From assembly GCF_000226095.1 (NCBI RefSeq), contig NC_016477.1, forward strand, positions 558,001 to 622,000: DNA of 64,000 nucleotides. Reading direction: 5' to 3'. Position numbers and translations under genes: made by a program. Below are positions 58,677 to 64,000 of this stretch, piece by piece. Under the pieces are notes generated by a model. It saw nothing but the letters and a program-made list of their open reading frames with translations, was not told the DNA's origin and ran no database searches. How positions within the stretch are numbered: the first letter of the stretch is position 1; each line of letters opens with the position of its first letter. This stretch comes from Thermothelomyces thermophilus ATCC 42464. Its lineage: Eukaryota; Ascomycota; Sordariomycetes; Sordariales; Chaetomiaceae.

Positions 58677-61626
58677 TAGGGTAGAGAAGCGCTTACAGTC
58701 CCCTGACGCGCCACAAGCGAGCAGCTTGGACGTGAGCGCCTGCTGGTTCCGCATCCGATCCAGCCGCGTCAGCCTCGAGCCCTGGGCCTCGGCCTGCTTC
58801 TTGGCCTCGTCCGCCAGCGGCACCAGCGAGCCGGCCGCCAGGCCGCTGGCGCTGGCGCCGGCGGCAGCGCCCACCGACGGCAGGAAGAAGGGCGCCTTCT
58901 CGGGCGCCTTGGGGGGCTCCTTGGGCTTGTTACGCGCCTTGATCAGGTCGATGTGCAGGAGGGTCTGCCAGCGGCTCTTGGGCACCAGGCTGAGCGTCAC
59001 CATGTCGGCGCTGAGCTGGTCGATCGTCGGCGCCGTCACGCCGTCGTCCTGCTCCCCCTCCTCCTCCTCCTCCTCCGCCGCCCCACCTTCCCCGCCGCCC
59101 TCGAACGCCGCCTCGATCAGGCCCTGGCCGCCCTCGCCCGACGCGGTCGGGCCGGCGATCTGGCCGATCTCCTTGTCCGAGATCTGCCTCGTCGGCACGT
59201 GCTTGAAGAGGGTGCGGTTGGTCCACAGCTGCACCCCGAGGTCGCCCTCGACGGCGCCGGCGAGGTACTCGCCCGTGGCCGAGAAGGCCAGCGCCGTGCA
59301 GGGCTTTTCCAGCCGGAAGGCGTCGATCAGGTGGCTGGTGGGCAGGTCCCAGACGCGGATGATGGAGTCCCGCGACGCGGCGACGATCCAGCGGCCGTCG
59401 TTGGAGAAGCAGAAGTCGGTGATGTCGCCGCGGCAGCCCCAGAGCTCGCGGATGGTCTGTTTCGTCTCGATATCGACCACCCTGATGGAGTGGTCGTCGC
59501 AGGCGAACGCTACGAGGTCGTTACCCGCGTGGTACCGGCAGGCCGTGATCTTGATCATCGGCGCCCAGTCGATCTCGTCTACCAGGTTACCCGTCACGAA
59601 GTCCCAGAACTTGATCTTGCCGTCGAGCGAGCACGAGATGACGGCCCGGTTGAGCGAGTCGACCACGATGCCCGTCACCGCCTTGGTGTGCCTTCCCGTG
59701 CCCGGGGCGAACGTCTTCCGGGCCCGCGACTGCAGCTTGTTGACCTCGTCCAGCGCCTTCAGCTGCTGCATCTTCAGCTGTCGGAGCTGCGCCGGTGTCA
59801 GCCTCGAGGGGAAACGCTGCCTGTGCCTTCCCGACTGCAGGTTGAACATGTCGATGCTGCCTCCGCTCGAGCCGACCAGCGCGAAGCTGCCGCACGGGCT
59901 GATAGCGACGGTCGACACGGCCTCCCCGTCGCCCGTCTTGAAGGCCCACCGACCGGCCCGTCTCCTGCCCCAGAACCAGGTGCGTGCCCACGGATCGTCC
60001 TTGTGGGCCGTCACGACGCTCTCCCACCCGGTCATGCCGCTGAGCTCGGCGCTCGAGAGCTTGGTCTTGTCGTTACCCTTGTCCCAGATCACCTGCTTCC
60101 CCGGCATGGCGCCCATCCCGCCGTCACGGTTGAGCGACGAGGCGATGCAGGTGATCTCGGGAGCCTTGAGGTCGTCCAGGGTGGTGGTTGGGCCGTGGGA
60201 GAGCGAGCTGCCGGCCAGGATGCCGACCTTCCTGGCCTTCTTGCGGAGGGCGCCCTGGCTGAGCTCGGCGCTCTGCCCGTCGCGGCGCAGACTCCAACCC
60301 CACAGGCTCCTGTCGCGCCCGCCGCTCAGGAGCCACTTGTTGCCGCCCTCGGCACCGTCAAAATCCGACGGCAGGAACTGCAGGCAACGGACCGGGGCCG
60401 CATGGCCGCTGCGCATGTGTAGGATCCGCGGAACGGGCGAGAAGGGCGACTCGTCAAAGATCCACGACTTGAGCGAGTTGTCCAGGCCGCTGGTGACGAT
60501 GACGGGCTGCCCAGGGAGAAACTCGACCTTGCTGATGCCCCCACGGACGTCCCTGTTGTACGAGGGGGGGTTGTGCGCGCTCCGGAGAACTCCCATGATC
60601 CTCCCTCCCTTGTTGAGGTCCCAGAAGGTAACATCCCCGCTAACGCCGGTTGCGGTAGCCATGACGCCGTCCTTTCGCCCATCCTGGCCGGCTCCCTGGC
60701 CGTCGGTTCGGAACGAGATGCACGTAACCGGCGCGTCCTCGGTCCCCGCATTCAGCTGGAGTACCGGCTTGTCGGTGAGCACGTTCTGGATCACCAGCGG
60801 GCCCTCCGAGTAGGCGATGGCCAGCAGGGACAAGGCTGGGGAAGGCTGGAGGCATGTGACGGCGCCGCAGTCGGGACTTGGCGGGAGGATGGTGTAGATC
60901 AGCTTGGCGGTGCTGATGTTCCATATCTCCACCCAACCGTCTTTTCGGCCGACAAAGATCTTGTTCAGGAACGTGGGCATGTTGCACACGCCGCCCGTGA
61001 TCTCGTTGGCACCCTTCTTGGCCGCGGCGGTGAAGATGGTGGTGTAATGCTCCAGTGTGGACGACTTCCACACCTCGATCCTGGTCAGGGCGCAGGCGAC
61101 AATCCACGAGCCGAAGATGAGAATCTGCTTGATCGGCTGATCCAAGTCGGCGGGGAGCTGGAGTTCGGCCGCCTTCTTGCCGCGCTGAAAGGCCCACAGC
61201 CCCTGGGGCTCGCCGGAGCGAGGGTCGCCCCAAGCGGCGAAAACCTTCTCCTTCCAGGCATAGGTGGCGGTGATGTCGGCAGGCGTTTGAGGGCGGGTCA
61301 CGAAGACAAGGTTGAGGCCGCGCTTGAGGTCGTATGTCTGCAGGGCGCGACCGACCGACGTTGTGACCTGAAAGGTGGTCTTGCCGAGGGGAATGGACGT
61401 GAAGGGGACGGCAGTGGGAGAGACTAGGCCGATGGTCTGAAACGAGTCAGAGAAAGGCCCGATATACAGCAAGAAGGGTTTTTGATGTTGAACGGTCGGC
61501 TTCGAAGAAACTCACTCGGAACGGGGCGAAAATGGCCGAGCCTCGTTTGGCCGTTTTGCGCGCCTTGACGACGGCATCGGTCCTCTGGCGCTTGGTTAAC
61601 GGCCCATCAGGCTCCAAATGAGGCAT
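58194..61626 (-). CDS. utp21: U3 snoRNP subunit Utp21 (WD40, UTP-B complex)
   Basis: WD40-repeat component of the UTP-B subcomplex of the small-subunit processome, needed for 18S rRNA maturation in the nucleolus. Three exons (61626-61516, 61436-58697, 58534-58194; introns 79 and 162 bp) give 1,063 residues. The N-terminus is basic (TKRQRTDAVVKARKTAKRGS), then FAPFRTIGLVSPTAVPFTS opens the first of two beta-propellers that run to about residue 720 (WEIWNIS; VTFWDLNKG; LKSWIFD; IKFWDFVTG; IRVWDLPTS). An acidic/Gly linker follows, then the C-terminal Utp21 domain (LEHLKSLGPSAADLELRSLS; ALTSRLKSRRDYELTQAWM). Length and domain order fit the family. The second intron carries (AG)n and A17 tracts. 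Long open frames on the opposite strand are codon-bias shadows. Confidence 0.94.
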
Positions 61627-62991
61627 TGTGTCGAGTGGTGGCCGACGACTGCTACCAATGGGCCGTGTCGCGTCCGTGGTGATGGCGGTTGCGACTTTTC
61701 CAAGATTTCGGGAGCCCTCGCCCGAAAGAAGCACGAGCAGCCCCACCAAAAAAATTATCAGCCACACCTTGCTTCGACCACCGCCCACGGCCTTCAATCG
61801 CCGACAACCCCCGACATGCCAGCCCCACTCATCCGAGGGCCCGAGCCCGTTCCCGGAACGCCAACGTAACGTGCCAATGCTGGGCCGCATCTTTGACCGC
61901 CTTTGGGCTGCCCGATTCAAGAGGCTTGTATGTATGTACTATGATACATACACTACCTCGTGCACTAGGCCTAAGAGAGAACGGCGTAATTATCATTTTT
62001 CTCCAAACGGGCTGCGTGTCACGCGACCACTTGCCTGTTGCGCATGGCAATACAGGGAGGTTCTGAACAGACCCGAAGCAGGGAGGGAGGGAGCTATCGG
62101 GATCGTAATGTTGAAATTTAGTTGCTAGGTAATAAACGATTTCTTAGCACACGTCGAAGGCTGGAAAACCAGGACTTAGATTTCATGGCACAATCTGGGT
62201 TGGTAATGTAAGGTACGTACCTGAGCATGTACCGACCTACATACAGTACAAACACGGCGCCTTCCAGAAGCTCGCTGGCGTCATAGCGCTTGGGGGTTCT
62301 GTGCCCCTCCGCCCCACTACAGTGACCGCCAACCCGGCACTGCGTTGGCCCCTCGGTCCCGCCATTTTGCTTAGTGTACTATGTACGGATTAGTATCAGT
62401 CGACCCTTGTGGCCTCGCCCAGATCGTCCCCTTCCACCCTCCGCCTTTCTAGTGTATGTACACTATGCGTGTATTGTACACTACTTACAAGACTAACTAC
62501 TCCGTACTGCGTCTATCCATGGCTCCGGCTGCCGGGTCGGATGCTTGGCTGGCCCATTGAGGCGGGCGGCAGTCGATTGCCGATTTGTCTTCACACACAC
62601 CATTTTCTCTCCACGTGGAACATGCAGAAAAAAATAACATCCCGGGGGCTCCTAGTCTCGGTCCCTGCGCATCCATCCTGTCCCTTGCGCCGAAGCTGCT
62701 TAACAACCTTGATCCGGTTTGCCACTGCGCCAATGCTCCTCTGCTCGGGCCACCAGATCGAACTAACTCCACTGCAAGCCCCCGACATCTTCACACCAGA
62801 CCGTTCAGGCACCGACGTTTGCAGACACTCACCGGGTTTGCAGATACTCACCGGCGCAAGTTCTCCGGCCAGTTGCAGACGCTGCTCGAGTAGAGCTCCT
62901 CTCCGCCATCAAGACGGCAGGCAAACCCGGCCAACTGTCAACGCGTGCTAGCATTGGGTCCGAGTTCTGACGGTTTCAAACCTAACTAACC
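61627..62991. promoter_or_regulatory. Divergent region utp21 / partial 3' gene
   Basis: About 1.36 kb between divergent starts. It contains TGTATGTATGTACTATGATACATAC near 61,926-61,950, further TACATAC/GTAC words near 62,210-62,250 and 62,455-62,490, and a TACTCCGTA word near 62,498. No supported gene; the short frames overlap in several phases. Confidence 0.5.
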
Positions 62992-64000
62992 ATGGGCTCG
63001 ACCGATGTGAACGCTGGCAATGCCACGTTGCCGCCTTCCGAGCCGCAGGTCAATGTAGAGCAAGCGACAACCTCGATCGGTGCCGCCCCACCGGCAGCAA
63101 CACCAGCAGCACCAGCACTGGCAGCAGGAGGAGCAGGACCAGGAGGAGGAGAAAGAGAAGAAAGACCCATGGGTTCCGAGCCTAGGTCCCAACCCCAGCA
63201 GCAGCACGGTTCCCACTCCCTTAGTCCTCCTTCCTCTTCTCTTTCCGCCCACAAATCCGAGCAGTCTGAGCCCGACATCACCGAGGCTCACACAGAAAGA
63301 GCGGATGCGTCAGTTGCTCCGCCCGCTCCACCGCCCAGAGAAGACTCGACAGAGAGGGTCACCGTGGCAGAAGCCGGCAGTTCCCAAAATCAGTCGCGAG
63401 GAAATGCGGTCCCACCCTCTTCGCTCCGGGACTTCGCCGCCACCACCGCAGTGACTGATCCCGACGACCCAGACACACCCCGCCTGCAAGCGAACACAGC
63501 CGCCGAAGCAGCTCCGTCCCGCAGTCTTCCCGATCCCGCCCTGCGTAGCGCCCGCACCTCCATGTCCGAGGGTCCCGTCAGTAATCGGATGAGCGTCAGC
63601 TCTCTGTACAGCTTGGCCTCGGCTCGCGGCATCCCCAGCTCAGCGGCTTCGGTCAACGGAAGCGAAAATGGCAGCCTTAGCGGCTCCTCAGTTCACCGAT
63701 CGGCTTCCGGCATCCTAGCCTCGGGCGGAGGATCCAAACATCATACTACTGCGGCGCAGGCCGAACCCGGAGTGTCCAACATGACCGTAACTACGGGCGG
63801 CGAGGGGTCTCGGGGAGCTCACCAACTCGCCCCACGCGAATCGCCCGCGCAGGCGCAGAATCCGAGCGAGGCGTCCAAGAAGCCCCAGCAGACCGGCACT
63901 GCCCCCACACCACGTTCTCAGCCCACCAGGTCTAGGAGTCGTGCAAATCGCAGGTTCAGCGGGAGTACTGGCGCCAGCAGTCACCAGAGCCCCAGCGGGG
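62992..64000 (+). CDS. N-terminal part of a long disordered protein (runs off window)
   Basis: An uninterrupted frame of 336 codons from MGSTDVNAGNATLPPSEPQV continues past the last base, so the gene is cut by the window. The visible part is disordered: Ala/Pro/Gly-rich (30-60), then acidic and Ser/Thr-rich, with SVSSLYSLASARGIPSSAAS near 200-220 and a basic RS-like stretch RSQPTRSRSRANRRFSGSTG near the end. The ATG has a good context (AACCATGG). I have only a weak impression that such leaders precede the kinase domain of fungal Vip1/Asp1-type inositol pyrophosphate synthases; no catalytic sequence is in the window, so the function is unassigned. Confidence 0.72.
   Translation, partial: MGSTDVNAGNATLPPSEPQVNVEQATTSIGAAPPAATPAAPALAAGGAGPGGGEREERPMGSEPRSQPQQQHGSHSLSPPSSSLSAHKSEQSEPDITEAHTERADASVAPPAPPPREDSTERVTVAEAGSSQNQSRGNAVPPSSLRDFAATTAVTDPDDPDTPRLQANTAAEAAPSRSLPDPALRSARTSMSEGPVSNRMSVSSLYSLASARGIPSSAASVNGSENGSLSGSSVHRSASGILASGGGSKHHTTAAQAEPGVSNMTVTTGGEGSRGAHQLAPRESPAQAQNPSEASKKPQQTGTAPTPRSQPTRSRSRANRRFSGSTGASSHQSPSG

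Noticed and set aside
58396-60813. 805-codon plus-strand open frame, and the 489-codon frame at 58953-60422
   Set aside because: They lie opposite utp21 exon 2 and have Ser/Arg- or Arg/Ala/Leu-skewed composition typical of shadows of GC3-rich coding DNA; no domain is recognisable.

Overview
The window comes from a filamentous ascomycete, most likely a Sordariomycete (possibly Sordariales; lineage is an inference). Genes in the right part have short GT..AG introns (about 47-220 bp) with CTGAC/CTAAC-type branch sites, GC-rich third codon positions and familiar fungal products. The left part carries the footprint of repeat-induced point mutation (RIP): TpA-rich DNA depleted in CpA/TpG, with Trp and Gln codons turned into stops.

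Positions 1-35,030 are a block of nested, RIP-mutated LTR retrotransposons with no host gene that I can see. Three copies (A, B, C) of one Ty3/gypsy chromovirus, all transcribed leftward, sit inside one another: C (4566-12119, target duplication CTAAG) in the integrase of B (2554-17666, duplication GTCGA), and B in the reverse transcriptase of A (window start to 21508). B and C are the same length (7,554 bp) with 427-bp LTRs. A related rightward copy D (23844-34582, duplication GATAT) interrupts a leftward Ty1/copia polyprotein (F), whose reading frame resumes across D. D itself has lost part of its integrase, where a different gypsy element E (29574-33305) now lies.

The most interesting item is a second gene in these chromoviruses. 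Between pol and the 3' LTR, on the antisense strand and converging on pol, each copy has an ORF of about 203 codons. After allowing for RIP it encodes a six-cysteine motif with the spacing of a Gal4-type Zn2Cys6 cluster, followed by a charged coiled-coil-like region. In C it contains a canonical 50-bp intron that can be spliced only from the antisense transcript.

Positions 35,031-64,000 are ordinary GC-rich gene space. In order: mitochondrial ribosome-recycling GTPase mef2 (-), retromer sorting nexin vps17 (+), a 5.3-kb gene-free stretch, a sorbitol-dehydrogenase-like zinc MDR enzyme (+), COP9 signalosome subunit csn6 (-), a low-complexity protein of unknown function (+), an amino-acid permease (+), the U3 snoRNP WD40 protein utp21 (-), and the 5' part of a long disordered protein that runs off the window (+). 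These are single-copy housekeeping genes in unrelated pathways, not a cluster. Exon models were made by hand; each keeps a continuous frame from start to stop. The spacers carry homopolymer G/C tracts, T(n)G(n) tracts and TACATAC-type repeats.
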